Assembly (NCBI GenBank): GCA_006176705.1
Contig: QRFJ01004218.1
Span: 1 to 64,000 of the forward strand
DNA from: Cocos nucifera
Taxonomy: Eukaryota > Streptophyta > Magnoliopsida > Arecales > Arecaceae
DNA: 64,000 bases
Reading direction: 5' to 3'
This document shows, one piece after another, positions 9,413 through 21,187 of the stretch (the stretch's first letter is position 1; each line of letters starts with the position of its first letter). The notes beneath the pieces were generated by a model, which saw only the letters and a list, made by a program, of their open reading frames with translations, was not told where the DNA came from and did not search any database. Both the position numbers and the translations under genes were made by a program.

Positions 9413-10390
9413 GTGACGTTCCTAAACCGCTCCATCTCGAGATCGGCCGAGCGACGCATGCCCTTCTTTCAAGTTCTCAAGCAACCAAAGAGCTTCTACT
9501 GGACGGCGGAATGCCAACAAGTATTTGAGGAGCTTAAAATCTACCTCCGCTCACCCCCACTACTGGCAAAGCCTGAGCTAGGAGAAGAATTATTCTTGTA
9601 CCAAGCAGTTTCTCTAGCAGCCCTAGCAGCAGTCCTGGTCAAGGAAGAAATGAAAGTGCAACGACTGGTCTACTACATAAGTCGGGTCTTGAGGGATGCA
9701 GAGATCAGGTACTCTAAATTAAAAAAATTGACTTACTCTCTTTTAATTACTGCAAGGAGACTCTGACCTTATTTTTAAGGGTACATGATAACTGTCCTCA
9801 TAGATCAACTAATTAAAGCAGTCCTTCATCGAATGGATGCCTCCAAAAGAATTGCAAAATGGGCAATTGAGCTTACAAAATTTGACATCAACTACCGATC
9901 TCGACCATCGATCAAAGTCCAGATATTAGTAGATTTTATAGTAGAATGCACCATTTCAGATGAAGCCGAGCTTGAACAGAATGAAACCGGCATTCCATGG
10001 TTGCAATCGAGCCCCTCCAAAGAGAGAGCCAACCTTTTCGAAAGTTTTTGGGCCCTATACATGGATGGTTCATCCAATGCTACTGGAGCAGGCATGGGGT
10101 TAGTCTTGGTTAACCCCGAGAGAGTCATCATTGAATATGCACTATGCTTCAAATTTTCCACAACTAATAATACGGTCGAACATGAAGCCTTGATCGCTGG
10201 ATTAAAAATAGCAAAAGAGTTAGACGCAGATCGACTCCAAGCCTATAGTGATTTCCAACTGATGGTTGGATAGGTTAGCGGTAGTTACGAAGCTCGGAAG
10301 GAAAGCATGATGAAATATCTTGAGAAAGTAAATAAGTTGACTCTGGCCTTCGACAGTTTTAGCATTCAATAGATTCTAAGGGCAAAAAAT
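9413..10390 (+). pseudogene. gypsy-1 RNase H and second (archaeal-type) RNase H
   Basis: The first RNase H region contains F-Y-W-T-A-E-C-Q-Q-V-F-E-E-L-K and Y-Y-I-S-R-V-L-R-D-A (9413-9766). It runs into TGA at 9764-9766, where the family has Arg, then TAA at 9776-9778, where it has Gln. The second RNase H lies at about 10050-10273, with Y-M-D-G-S-S-N-A-T-G-A-G-M-G, N-N-T-V-E-H-E-A-L and Y-S-D-F-Q-L. Its acidic residues look retained. This extra RNase H marks the Tat lineage. TAG codons at 10271-10273 and 10370-10372 replace family Gln residues. Confidence 0.87.
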
Positions 10391-10414
10391 GCATGAGCCA
10401 ACCTTCTCTCTAAA

Positions 10415-11724
10415 TTGGCCACTTTAGCCCCAACCGAACTACCTAAAGAAGTATTTCTCAAAATTCTTCTATGCCCAAGCTCAGAGGAGTCGCAGCCTAT
10501 TATCCAAGCCAAGCACGAGCCGAGTTGGATCGATCCGCTAGTTGCCTACCTCAAGGATGGAGCTCTTCCTCATGATCCAAAAGAAGCTCGAAAACTCAGG
10601 AATCAAGCTTTTTGGTATGTTTTGTATGAAGGCAAGTTGTATAAAAGATCGAATTTTCTACTGCTCTTGAGATGTCTCCGACCTTTAGAGGCCAACTTTG
10701 CACTGTGGAAAGTGCATGAGAGAATTTGTGGAAGTCATGTAGGAGCCAGATCCTTGTCACAAAGATTACTTCGACAGAGGTATTATTAGTCGATGTTGTA
10801 CCATGATTCTATAGAGTATTTCAAAAAATGTGATCATTGTCAGAGAAATGCGAACATTCAAAAGTAGCCAACTTTCGAACTTACACCACTGAGCGTCCCA
10901 TGGCTGTTCGCCTAGTGGGGGATGGACATGTTTGGACCTTTTTCCGTGGCATCCGAATAGTGGAAGTTTCTTTTGGTGGCGATAAAATATTTTACAAAGT
11001 GGGTCAAGGCTGAACCTCTGACAAAAATCACTGAAGCAAAAGTGCAAAACTTCATCTGGTAGTTGATTATTTGCAGGTTTGGCTTTTTTCGAACCTCATA
11101 ATAGATAATGAGTGGCAGTTTGTTGGAGCAAGATTTGCCAAATTCTGTGAGGATCTGAACATCTCCCACCAATTTACGTCGGTCGCCCACCCACAAGCAA
11201 ATGGAGAAGCCAAAGTAACAAATAGAACCCTACTGCAAGGTATCAAAGTTAGACTTGAAAGGATAAAGGGGACTTAGGCAGATGAACTCTATCATGTGCT
11301 CTAGACATACTGAACTAACCAAAGATTGCCAATTGAAGAGACCCCATTTGTCTTAGCTTTTGGAACAGAAGCGGTCATCCCAATAGAACTCATACTTCCG
11401 TCAGCACGAGTTGTGGCATTCAATGAGCAGCAAAACTCACTGGACCTCAGGGCTAACCTTGACTTATTGGAGGAAAAATGGAAAAAAACTCAAGTTCGGA
11501 TGGCAACCTACAGGAAAAAGGTAGCTCACTACTACAACTCAAAAGTTAAAGGCGAAATATTCAAAGTGGAGGATTTAGTACTTCAACGAGCAGCTATTTC
11601 ACAACCTCAAAATCAAGAAAAGCTCGCTCCAAATTGGGAAGGTCCGTATAAAGTAGAGGAGGTCATCCAGCTCAAAACTTATCGCTTGAAGGAGCTCAGA
11701 GGAGCAACACTTTTGCGGCCTTAG
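10415..11724 (+). pseudogene. gypsy-1 integrase, broken
   Basis: The zinc-binding part ends in C-x2-C-Q-R-N near 10830-10850. The core shows W-G-M-D-M-F-G-P-F (about 10915-10945), I-I-D-N-E-W-Q-F (about 11100) and Q-A-N-G-E-A-K-V-T-N-R-T (about 11200-11235). In related elements the last motif reads N-G-x-A-E-V-T-N-R, so the catalytic Glu seems to be Lys here. The C-terminal part (11326-11724) is a clean 132-codon stretch ending in N-W-E-G-P-Y-K-V and a leucine/arginine tail, as in other Tat integrases. Several stops lie between these blocks. Confidence 0.85.
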
Positions 11725-11768
11725 AATTCAAAAAATCTAAGAATGTACTATCAATAACTTTTCTTCAA

Positions 11769-11774
11769 TAAAAC
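11769..11774 (+). terminator. possible poly(A) signal after gypsy-1 pol
   Basis: AATAAA lies 45 bases after the integrase stop, before the tandem array. The position suits 3'-end formation, but the motif is short and common in AT-rich DNA. Confidence 0.3.
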
Positions 11775-11844
11775 TTTTCTATTTTTATTATTTTCTGGCA
11801 TAAAAATTGTGTGATGACAAATAACTCTCTAAAGCAATCTAAAG

Positions 11845-12500
11845 TGGCCCGTTAGGAACAGAAGGAGAACCTCGTTCTAACGTGAGTAAAGTTGAAGGCC
11901 TCGTTAAATTAAGACGAGATGAGGGGAGAGGCCCTGCCAATGGTCCTAACGTGCTCCTACAGTTCGTTGGGCGTGCTCCTACAGTTCGTTGGGAACAGGA
12001 GGAGAACCTCACCCTAATGTGAGCAAAGTCGAAGGCCTCGTTAGATTAAGACGAGATGAGGGAAGAGATCCTGCCAACGGTCCTAATATAATCCTATAGT
12101 CCATTAGGGACAGAAAGAGAATCTCGTCCTAACATGAGCAAAGTCGAAGGCCTCGTTAGATTAAAATAAGATGAGGAAAGAGGCCCTACTAATGGTCCTA
12201 ACGTGCCCCTACAGCCCGTTAGGGATAGGAGGAGAACCTCATCCTAACGTGAGCAAAGTTGAAGGTCTCATTAAATTAAGATGAGATGAAAAAAGAGGCC
12301 CTACCAATGGCCCTAATGTGCCCCTACAACCCGTTAGGAATAGGAGGAGAACCTCATCCTAATGTGAGTAAAGTCGAAGATCTTGTTAAATGAAGATAAG
12401 ATAGGGGGAGAGGCCCAACCAACGATCCTAATACACTCCCATAAGCCATGTTAGGAATAGAAGAAAAACCTCATCCTAATGTGAACAAAAGCCAGGACCG
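11845..12500 (+). repeat. 115-bp tandem array between gypsy-1 pol and its antisense genes
   Basis: The anchor GAGCAAAGTCGAAGG (and variants) recurs at 11884, 12021, 12136, 12251 and 12365, with a degenerate copy at 12483. The spacings are 137, 115, 115, 114 and 118. The first unit is longer because a 22-base block starting GTGCTCCTACAG is repeated head to tail (11951-11972 and 11973-11994). The unit includes 'cgttaggaacag' and 'gagaacctcgtccta'. It has no long ORF. Arrays in this part of Tat elements are known. Confidence 0.92.
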
Positions 12501-12839
12501 ACGAGGGAAAAGGGGAAGCCGACAGAGAATCCTTACACGTGTTCTTTCTATGACAACCTAATTACGTCAAATATGAAAAGTGAAACCCTATCCTAGTTTG
12601 CAGAAGAGATCCCAGCTCGGTATCTACAACAAGCATCTCATGAGAAGACAACGCAAAGAAAAATGGAGTGTAGAAAGTAAAGCCACGAGCAAGCCTTGAA
12701 TTCGTGCAAAATAAAAATAATAGAAAGGTATCATTTTATTACGAAAGTAAGTTCATTACACACAAAACATAGGTTGATGAGACCTATTACACTAACAAAA
12801 AGAAAAGGAGGAGAGAGAAAGAGAAAGACCACCGAAATC
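12501..12839 (-). other. gypsy-1 spacer with a minus-strand poly(A) signal
   Basis: This spacer holds no supported gene. On the minus strand AATAAA lies at 12735-12740, about 100 bases past the stop of the antisense coiled-coil reading frame (12840), where a poly(A) signal for it would be expected. The + ORF at 12696-12992 overlaps this and is a shadow. Confidence 0.4.
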
Positions 12840-13569
12840 CTAAGAAGGGTCGGACTCCTCAGACTTCGGACTGGTGGCCATTACCAAAGATTCCTTAAGA
12901 CGATCGACCTCATCCTCGAGCTCCCTCCACCTCATCATGTTATCGTGGAACATCCTATCGGCTGGATGGTAATTCTCCTCAGTCTCTCGTAGCCTCCTCC
13001 TCAAGACCTTGGACTCGGCCTTCACATCCTTGGTAGCTTGATGCTCATAAGCCAGCTCAAGCTTTGGCCGCTGCACCTCAACCTTTTTTGCACAAACTGA
13101 CTCTCAGAGCTCGCCAACAGTCCTCCTCAAGAAGGCAACCTCCTCGACCTCCCTGCTTGTACTAACTTGGAAGTCATCATCAAGTTGTCGCTGAAGCCGG
13201 GCTACTTCATTGTTGGAGGCACGAAGCTTTTGTTCTAATGTGGACATCCTACCACTTCAGCCCAGTCGGTAAGTCTTATATGTGAGCTCGACATCGTGCA
13301 GCTACTTTTGAAGTATGGAGAACCTTGTTAACCAGTCCCACTCAAATCATGCCTTATTGAAGGACCATGGTGAGCTCCCCTCCAGAAGTTGAATTTTCTC
13401 CTTCGCTGCCTTGAGTTGAGTCTCGAGGGAGCCAATCTTCACCTTCAATGCCCAGGATTTATCGCTTGCATTCTTTCAAAGTTTGGCCAGCTCCCTCTCG
13501 AAGCTCCCTTTCTAAATGTTGAAACCAGTAGAGTCTTTCATGTGCAAGTTTCAGAGGCGAGCGACCTCT
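12840..13569 (-). pseudogene. antisense coiled-coil reading frame in gypsy-1, distal part
   Basis: On the minus strand the sequence encodes a long heptad-rich, charged region. It includes K-L-E-L-A-Y-E-H-Q-A-T-K-D-V-K-A-E-S-K and R-E-L-E-D-E-V-D-R-L-K-E-S-L, ending K-S-E-E-S-D-P-S at the stop of 12840. Open frames continue with breaks up to the copia-2 junction at 13569 and resume at 21980-22130 beyond it. I do not recognise a specific protein. It may be a second antisense gene of the element, or a diverged copy of the coiled-coil part of the neighbouring antisense gene (22254-24319). Confidence 0.55.
13565..13569. repeat. target-site duplication of copia-2, left copy
   Basis: CCTCT directly precedes the LTR terminus TGAAGGAAC at 13570. 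It matches the right copy at 21975-21979 exactly. Confidence 0.92.
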
Positions 13570-16174
13570 TGAAGGAACTAGATCTAGGATTTCACAAGTA
13601 GATCTTGAAATTTTTTCAAGATCTTGCAGTGGAAGACTTAAATAAATCTAAAATTTATTTAAATAATCATGTAAACACCTAGATGTCAGATCTATTACAT
13701 GATTAAGGCATGATATTGAATCAAAAATTAAAATCAAATAAGAAAGGAAAAAGGTTGATCAAATCAACCTAGATTTACACTACATCAAGTGCAGGTATAA
13801 AGTTTATAGATCAGATCTATTACCTAAGCAAGTTTAGATGTTCTAACTTGCTGATCTAAGCTTAAGGATGAAGTCATGAGCCGCACATGCATCCGATCTC
13901 TAGGAGTCATCCACACGAGCCTACGATCTCTAATCTGAAGTTCGATGTAGGAAATCAGCACATCATGCTAGTACTGTGCTGATCCTTCTTCGACGGTCAA
14001 TTTGATGCTCCCTTCTTCAAAATTTAGACTCTCCAAAATATGAGAAGGAAGATGAGAGTTTGTTGACCTAAGACTCTCTTAAAAAAACTCAAAAGAAAGG
14101 AGGAGAGATTAAAAATAAAACATCCCTAGAAGAAGGCCCTCTTCTTCTTCTATTTTCTCTCACCTAGACACCTAGTTTGGTGCCTATAGAACCCCTATGC
14201 CCAAGGACCCTCTTCCTCTGATTTTTGCACACCCCAAACTTTTCCCAAAGCTCTATAGTTCATAAAAAAATTAAAAAAAAAATTCATCCAATAAATAGAA
14301 AAAAAGAAGAGTCCAAGTTAGGTTAAATTTTTAGATCAGGAATATCCAAACATGGAAAGTTGTTTGGGTGCCCAACTCTTGGGCACCTCCTATATAATTT
14401 TTGGCATGGACTTTGGGTGCCTCCTATATAATTTTTGGCATGGACCAGTAAGGAAGGGCACATAAAAAAGAAGATTATTTTTATAGAATAAGTTGGGCAC
14501 CTCCTATACAATTTTTGGCGTGGACTAGCAAGGAAGGGCACATAAAAAAGAAGATTATTTTCATAGAATAAGAGAAGAATTAATTAAAAAAGGGGGTGGC
14601 ACTCAAGGAAAGATGTTTTGCTCAACAAGGATTCTATCTCATAGAATCCTAAGCAAAATAAATTCCTTCTTTGACTTGGTCTTCCACCTAACTTCCAAAT
14701 ATGACTTGGAGGGAGAGAGGGGGCATGAAAATCAGGAAGAAAAGAATTTTTCATGAAAAATATCTAAAAAATAGATATGGGGGGCGTTGGGACCAAGGTG
14801 GTGCAAGAAGATAGGGAGTCCTAGTCACACTAGGACTTCTATTTTGACTTGGTCAAACAAGATCTTTTAATTAAATAAAATTAAGATTAAATCAATCCAA
14901 TTAAATAAGGCCCTAACCCATTTAAGGACTTAATTAAATCTAATTAAATCAAATTTAATTTTGATTTATTTTTTAATCAAATTAAAAAATTGGGTTAATC
15001 TGAATCCTAGTTAGACTAGGACTAGCTCTTCCTTGCACTTGGCTTATCCAATAAATCAATTGGACTTGATCCAATTAAGTTCAAACAAATCTAATTAAAT
15101 CATATTTAATTAGACTTAATCTCAGTCTATTGGCTTAATCAAATTAAGCTAATTAGCAATCCAATTGTAATCGATCTTCCTGCAACACTTGCACTAGGTT
15201 AAACACCAATTGTATTGATTGTTTAACCCTAGAATGATTCTTAATCATTAATCAACCATCTGATCAGATCGTAAGCTCTAATGTGTGTAACCTTATAGGT
15301 CCGAACCTAAGTTGGTAGCATAGAAATAAATTTTTATACCAATCAAAATGACCATCTAGCAATGATATCCGACGACCGAATAGGTCGAAGTTGTAGAACA
15401 CCATCCTTAGAACCCATGCAGATATAGTTTTCATATAATTCATCCTCTTGACCATAATGCTCGTAGGACACATCAGAGTTCAACTATCAACTCTGATCAA
15501 GTTGTCCACATTGTATTTCAAAACATCAAATCCATCTGATGGATTATCCTAGCCAAGGTTTTGCTATATTGAAATACAGTGATACATTCTTCTCTAACTC
15601 TTGGAGTGGTCAATTTCATCTTGATCACACTCTGACTTTGCAGGTACTTGACTATGCCCAAAAGCCTTTCATTGCTGAATTAGAAATTTAATTAGTCCGA
15701 TACCAAAGTATAGTGAGTTGCTTGCAAGTCACTGAGGTGATCTCCGATCTAAGGAATATTTATACCTATATCCCATCAGAGACATTCTCGACAGCAGAAT
15801 GCTCTAGAGTTAGTCATGTTCAATGATGATGTACCCATATATCTCATCTGTATGCCATACCAGTGTCTCCACATACCTTGGTTAAGAGGATAATCAACCT
15901 ATATAGCATATAGCGACCTATGCTTAATAGACACTGTCATCCTAATTAACAGCCTATCATTTGGTCGTAAATAAATTTAAGGACTAATCGATAAATCCTC
16001 TCTTTATCGAAACTAAATAGTCCTAAGGACTTCATCATAACAATGGAGTTCATTAGAAGATGTAAACTTATGATGATAAAAGATGCCAAAATATTTTTTA
16101 TTAATTAATAAATTAATTATAATACCTCAACCGTCAATAGGCTGACGATTGATTTTGGAACACAATTTTCAACA
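13570..16174 (-). repeat. copia-2 3' LTR (2605 bp)
   Basis: On the minus strand it starts TGTTGAAAATTGTGTTCC after the polypurine tract and ends ...GGTTCCTTCA-like at 13570. It is homologous over its length to the + LTR of copia-5 (47657-50124, 2468 bp). Part of the length difference comes from tandem duplications at 14380-14575: a 34-base and an 80-base repeat of the 'cctcctatataatttttggc' block, single-copy in copia-5. Small ORFs here are not genes. Confidence 0.92.
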
Positions 16175-16190
16175 ACTCTCACTTGTCCTA
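16175..16190 (-). other. copia-2 polypurine tract
   Basis: On the minus strand TAGGACAAGTGAGAGT immediately precedes the LTR start, as for copia-1. Confidence 0.82.
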
Positions 16191-16194
16191 AAGC

Positions 16195-16760
16195 CACTTG
16201 GCACAGTATCTAATATCCATCTTTGACTTATGGTTGTTGAACTTCTTGATTGCTAGGGCTTTAGTGAAGGGGTCGGTTAGGTTCTCCTTTTCATCAATCT
16301 TCTGAAGGCCGATGTCACCACGATGCACGATCTCACGGACCAAATGGAAGCGATGCAGAATGTGCTTTGTTCACTGGTGTGCCTTTGATTCTTTTGCTTG
16401 AGCTATGGTGCCAGTGCTGTCGCAGTAGAGCAGGACTAGACCATCAATGGAGGGTGCTACTCTGAGCTCGGTGATGAACTTCCTCAGCCACACAGTTTCT
16501 TTTGCTGCATCTCATGCTGCCATGTACTCTGCTTTGCAAATAGAGTCAACCACTATATTCTATTTGAAATTTTTTTAGTAGATGGCTTCTCCATTTAGAG
16601 TAAAGATATATCCTGACACACTTTTATTGTCATCATGATCAGATTGAAAGTTGGAGTTTGTAAATCCCATAAGCTTCAGATCTGACTCACCATAAACCAA
16701 CCATTGGTCCTTAGTATTTCTCAAATACTTAAGGATGATTTTAACCATCTTTCAATGATT
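16195..16760 (-). pseudogene. copia-2 RNase H
   Basis: Minus-strand translation gives the C-terminal copia tail (D-P-F-T-K-A-L-A-I-K-K-F near 16250) just before the polypurine tract. Upstream are blocks matching C-D-S-T-G-T-I-A-Q-A and A-A-K-E-T-V-W-L-R near 16420-16510. The frame is broken by stops. This domain would remove the RNA strand during reverse transcription. Confidence 0.75.
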
Positions 16761-17480
16761 TTCTCTAGGGTCAGACTGGTATCTACTCACTACTCCTAGT
16801 GAGTATGCCATGTCTAGTCTCCCACATATCACTGTATATATAATAAATCCCACTATCGAAGCATATGGAATTCTACTCATACACTCTCTATCTTTAGGAG
16901 TTGTCGGACAATTCTTCCTAGAGAGAGAAATTTCTTGTGGTATAAGGATGTCATTTTGGATTAAGAGAATATCGTCCACATACAAAATAAGGGATACCAC
17001 TGCTGAACCATTTGCACATTTGTAAATGCAGGGTTCTTCTTTGTTCTTAACAAAGCCATACATTTTGATTACTTTATCAAAACACATGTTTCAACTTCGA
17101 GATGCCTGCTTTAATTCATAAATGGATCTCTAAAGCTTGCACACCTTGGACTCATCTATGGATGTGAACCCTTCAGGTTGTATCATATACACCTCTTCGG
17201 TTAGCTCTCCATTTAGGAAAGTTATCTTCACATCCATCTATCAGATCTCATAGTCCAGATGGGCAACAATGGCAAGCATGATCTGAATGGACTTGAGCAT
17301 TGCCACAGGGGAGAACATCTCGTCATAGTCAATACCATAATATTGACGATATGCCTTGGCAACCAGACGGACTTTATAGGTCTCCACATTTCCATCTGCG
17401 CCCCTTTTTCTTTTGAAGATCCATTTACACCCAATGGGTTTAACCCTTTCAGGTGGGTCAACTAATGTTCATGCATCATT
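16752..17480 (-). pseudogene. copia-2 reverse transcriptase with internal deletion
   Basis: The stretch K-M-Y-G-F-V-K-N-K-E-E-P-C-I-Y-K leads to the catalytic Y-V-D-D at 16971-16982 and L-L-I-Q-N-D-I. About 70 codons normally present after this point are missing, and the frame jumps near 16945 to S-L-S-R-K-N-C-P-T-T-P and R-I-P-Y-A-S of the connection domain. Upstream, RT motifs such as K-W-I-F-K-R-K and the D-V-K-I-T-F-L-N-G block lie at about 17200-17440, in other frames. Confidence 0.83.
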
Positions 17481-18735
17481 GACCTTAATGGAATCCATTT
17501 TGGATCTCATGGCTTCTAGCCATGAGATCAGAGATGGATCTTTGCATCACATCCATATAAGTGATCGGATTCTCATCATTCTCATCGAGTTCGATAGGAT
17601 CACCATCTTGGACCAAGAATCCATAGTATCTATCCAGATGGTGGGATACTTTATTGGATTGCCTTAATGGTGTAGATTCACTAGGCTTTGAATCTGATTT
17701 GATCAAATCTGACTTAGGTTCAATATTCTGTGTTGGACTTTTTACCTGTTGAACTTCATCAAGTTCAACCTTAGAGGCAACAATTTCTTCATCAAGGAAC
17801 TCCTTTTCCAAAAAGGTTGTTCTAAGACTGACGAACACCTTTTGTTCATCAGCATGGTAGAAATAGTATCCTTTAGTCTCTTTTGGGTATCCTTTGAATG
17901 TACACTTGTCAGACCTAGGTCCAAGTTTGTCTGTAACTAATCATTTAACATAAACCGAGCACCCCCAAATCCTAAGGTGTGAAAGTGCTGGCTTACATCA
18001 TGTCCATATCTCATATGAGGTTTTAACTACAGACTTACTTGGAATCTTATGTAATAGATAACAAGCCGATTCAAGTGCATATCCTTAGAAGGATATCGAC
18101 AAGCTGGTAAATCCCATCATGGATCGGACCATGTCTAATAGAGTCTGATTCCTCCTTTCAGACACACCATTATGCTGTGGTGTTCCAAGAGGAGTCCATT
18201 GAGAGAGAATTCTATTCTCTCCTAGATATATGAGAAACTCATTAGAAAGATATTCTCCTCCTTGGTCAGACCGAAGAGTTTTAATACTCTTTTCAATTTA
18301 TTTTCTACTTCACTTTGAAATTATTTGAACATTTCAAAAGAATCCGACTTATGTTTCATCAAATGGATATCCATATCTGGATAGATCATCTATGAAAGTG
18401 ATGAAGTAGACATATCCACCTCTGGCACTTACGCTCATTGGTCCACATACATCAGTATGTACTAGACATAAGAGCTTATTGGCTCTCTCATCTTTTCCAG
18501 TGAAAGGTTACTTGATCATTTTACCAAGAAGATAGAATTCATAGGTTGAAGGTAATTCATAATCATTAACTTCAAAGATTTCCTCCTGAGTCAACCTATT
18601 TATCCTGTTCTTATTTATATGACCTAGCCTACAGTGCCATAAGTAGATATCTGATACACTATCTAATCTAGGATGCTTGCCAATAGAATAGACTATATTA
18701 ATAAGTTGTGATAACATATATAAATTATTATTTAA
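17481..18735 (-). pseudogene. copia-2 integrase and linker to RT
   Basis: The linker (17485-17838) is rich in D and E. The integrase core is read in broken frames at about 17900-18480, with its GG-E-Y-type and N-G-V-S-type regions near 18250 and 18170. The zinc-binding N-terminus is clear at 18508-18717: Y-L-W-H-C-R-L-G-H-I-N-K-N-R-I-N, although the C-x2-C pair is degraded to Y-E-F-Y. Stops prevent a full product. Confidence 0.75.
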
Positions 18736-19085
18736 TTATCCATAGAAAGTAGTAACACCATTCACAATGACATTACAAACTTGTTTCTTTATTAAAATTT
18801 CATAATTGTTCATGGACAAAAGGCCTACAGAAATGATATTTAAAAAGAAGCTAGGACAAAAATGACAATCACTAAAAATAATGGTATGAGATTCAAATAC
18901 AAGTTTCAAAATTTTTAAAGCTAGAACTGAAATTGGTCTTCCATCTCCAACGTTTAGTAATCTCTCACCTTGCTCAAATCTTCTACTGACCTGCAACCGC
19001 TATAATGAATTGCAAATATAGTAAGGGCTATCGATATCCAATACCTAGTCAGTAATATCACAAATAGAGAAATTACAAGAAGTTA
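18736..19085 (-). pseudogene. copia-2 protease
   Basis: Minus-strand codons near 19050 read V-L-D-I-D-S, the degraded W-V-L-D-T-G-S active site. They are followed by Q-V-S-R-R-F-E-Q-G-E-R-L-L-N-V-G-D-G and D-C-H-F-C-P-S-F-F-L-N-I-I-S-V, landmarks of copia protease regions. Equivalent blocks are present in copia-3 (39452-39721) and copia-4 (63755-63967). The catalytic Gly has become Asp. Confidence 0.78.
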
Positions 19086-19956
19086 TCATATAAATACCTT
19101 GTCCTGCAATAGCTTGCTTCTTTCTCTGCCTGTTCGGATCCAAGAAGGCAATGTACTGAGGATAGTTCCTCTTCTAGTGCCCTCGCTTCTTGCAAAAGAA
19201 GCATTCGGCTTGACTCTTATCCAGCTTGATCTTTGGGGTCTGAGCCTGCACAGATATCCTAGCATGAACATGCACCTTCTAGGCTTACTTCTTCTTGTTC
19301 TTCTTTTCTTTTCCAAAGGATCGAGAACGAGAAGATGAACCTCCCACTAAGTTCACCGACTCCTTATGGAGTTGGTGATCCTTCTCAAAGTTCTGAAGTA
19401 ACCCATGGTAGTCCACTTCAGACTTTGACATTCTATAATGTGTAAGAAATAGGAGATAAGACTTGGGCAGCAAGTTCAGTATTGCATTTTTTCTAAGTTA
19501 TTTGTGCAAGGAAAAGCCGAGCTTGCTCAAGCGCTCTATCAGCTCGATCATGTACAATACATGATCAGTGACAGAGGCACCATCCCGCATTCTGGCATTG
19601 AAGATGGCATAACTAGTTTTGTGCCTCTCAACATCATCAAGTGTGCCAAAAGAATCCTCCAATACTTGGAGCATTTCATTTGGCTAAGCTGTCTCAAACT
19701 TATGACTGAACTCATCGCTCATCGCAGTCAGCATAATGCAGCGTACTGTAGTTTGGTCACTGAGCTACTTCTGATAAATGTCTCTGATTGTTCCACATGC
19801 ATTGGCAGTTGGCTCCTCAGGTGCAGGATCCATCAGCACATATAGGATCCATTCATGCTCTAGGACAATCTTCAACTTTCAATACCAGCTATCGAAGTTG
19901 GATCCCATCAACTTATCATTTTCCAACAATGATCGGAGCGATATAGAAGTGGCCAT
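19086..19956 (-). pseudogene. copia-2 gag
   Basis: An ATG at 19956 opens M-A-T-S-I-S-L-R-S-L-L-E-N-D-K-L, followed by G-S-N-F-D-S-W-Y, the standard start of this copia Gag type. A stop follows within ten codons of that Trp. Further along are a glutamine/lysine-rich region, S-S-S-R-S-R-S-F-G-K-E-K-K near 19320, and a zinc knuckle C-F-F-C-K-K-R-G-H near 19190 that lacks its last Cys. The protein would coat the element RNA. Confidence 0.85.
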
Positions 19957-21187
19957 ATCTGCACAAAGAAAAACCAAAACCTAATTAGTAATTGATTCAT
20001 TAAACCTAAAGATTTAGACTTTAATCAAAAGGTTTCTCCCACTATTTTATTCGAATTGATAGTCTCTACCTTCAATTCGAGGAATTATCCTAATTTCTTA
20101 GTGGGTACTAGAATCCACATAGACTGTACATAAGTTCAAATTTGGTTGGTCCACCCATGTACATCTAAGGATAGGTTCCTAATCAATTATTTCTCTAAGC
20201 AATTTTCAGTAATTAAATTTTGCCCCAGGCCCTGATCAGTTGGCTTTGGCCTTCTTAGAAAAGGATCCAATTAGGTCCAACCATTAACATGACCATACTT
20301 GGTCCATCCAACTAATGAATAATTAGGCCCAACTTTAGTTGGCCCATCTGACCACCATTTAGAAAGATGTATCCAAGAGATCATATAATGGATGATAATT
20401 CCATCAATCGATAAACACCAAGCCTTTGGGCCTCCAATGATTATCCAAGTGATGGATCCATTATCATCCACTTTAATAAGAGTTTATGATCCAGTTATCA
20501 TATAACTATTTTATTTTAGGAACCTAATAATTTTAAAAAAATTATTTATAGAAGTGAGTAAGTCGGATTAACCAGCTTGTCATGATCCTTTCACTAACTT
20601 CACCAAGTCATCTTGAGGGAGACCATTAATAGACTGGTCTAGGAGCACCTAAATCAGTCAAACTAATTTACCTAGCTGACATGGGTTAGCTTGAATAGTC
20701 AAGTGATCGGATCAAAATATAATCTCACCAACAGGCCAGGTAAGTTCGATCAATGGAAGGGTCTGCCAGGTTTGCCTTAGACATCATCAAAAATGGCCAG
20801 GTAAGTGGGCTACCAATTAAAAACCACTAGTCTGGTTTACCTTAGACACCAATTGATTTAAGACCGCGTAACAATTCATGCTAGACCGCGTAACAAAGAA
20901 TCAAGTCCATCTTAGATCTTGTTAAAGACATGGACTTGACCAACTACAATTATTATAATTGATCTAGAGAATCCTTGACCTAATCTAAGACAATAATTGA
21001 TTAGATTTAATCAATTCTCTAATTAAGTCCATTCTTTAATCTAATCCTAGATCTAACCCAATTAATGGACCTAATCTCCACTAACCTATTTAACCCAATG
21101 TGTTATGATTTGTGTCTTAGGATCTTCAATTCACAATCCTAGATCCTAATCAATCAACTTTTTAATTCTCAATTAAGTTTTAGGTTG
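19957..21187 (-). other. copia-2 untranslated leader
   Basis: This holds no supported gene. It matches the leader of copia-5 (about 50640-51600, + strand) through most of its length and shares short blocks with the leader of copia-1. The PBS-proximal 0.5 kb is missing; the left part of the leader is fused directly to the LTR near 21188. Confidence 0.85.
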
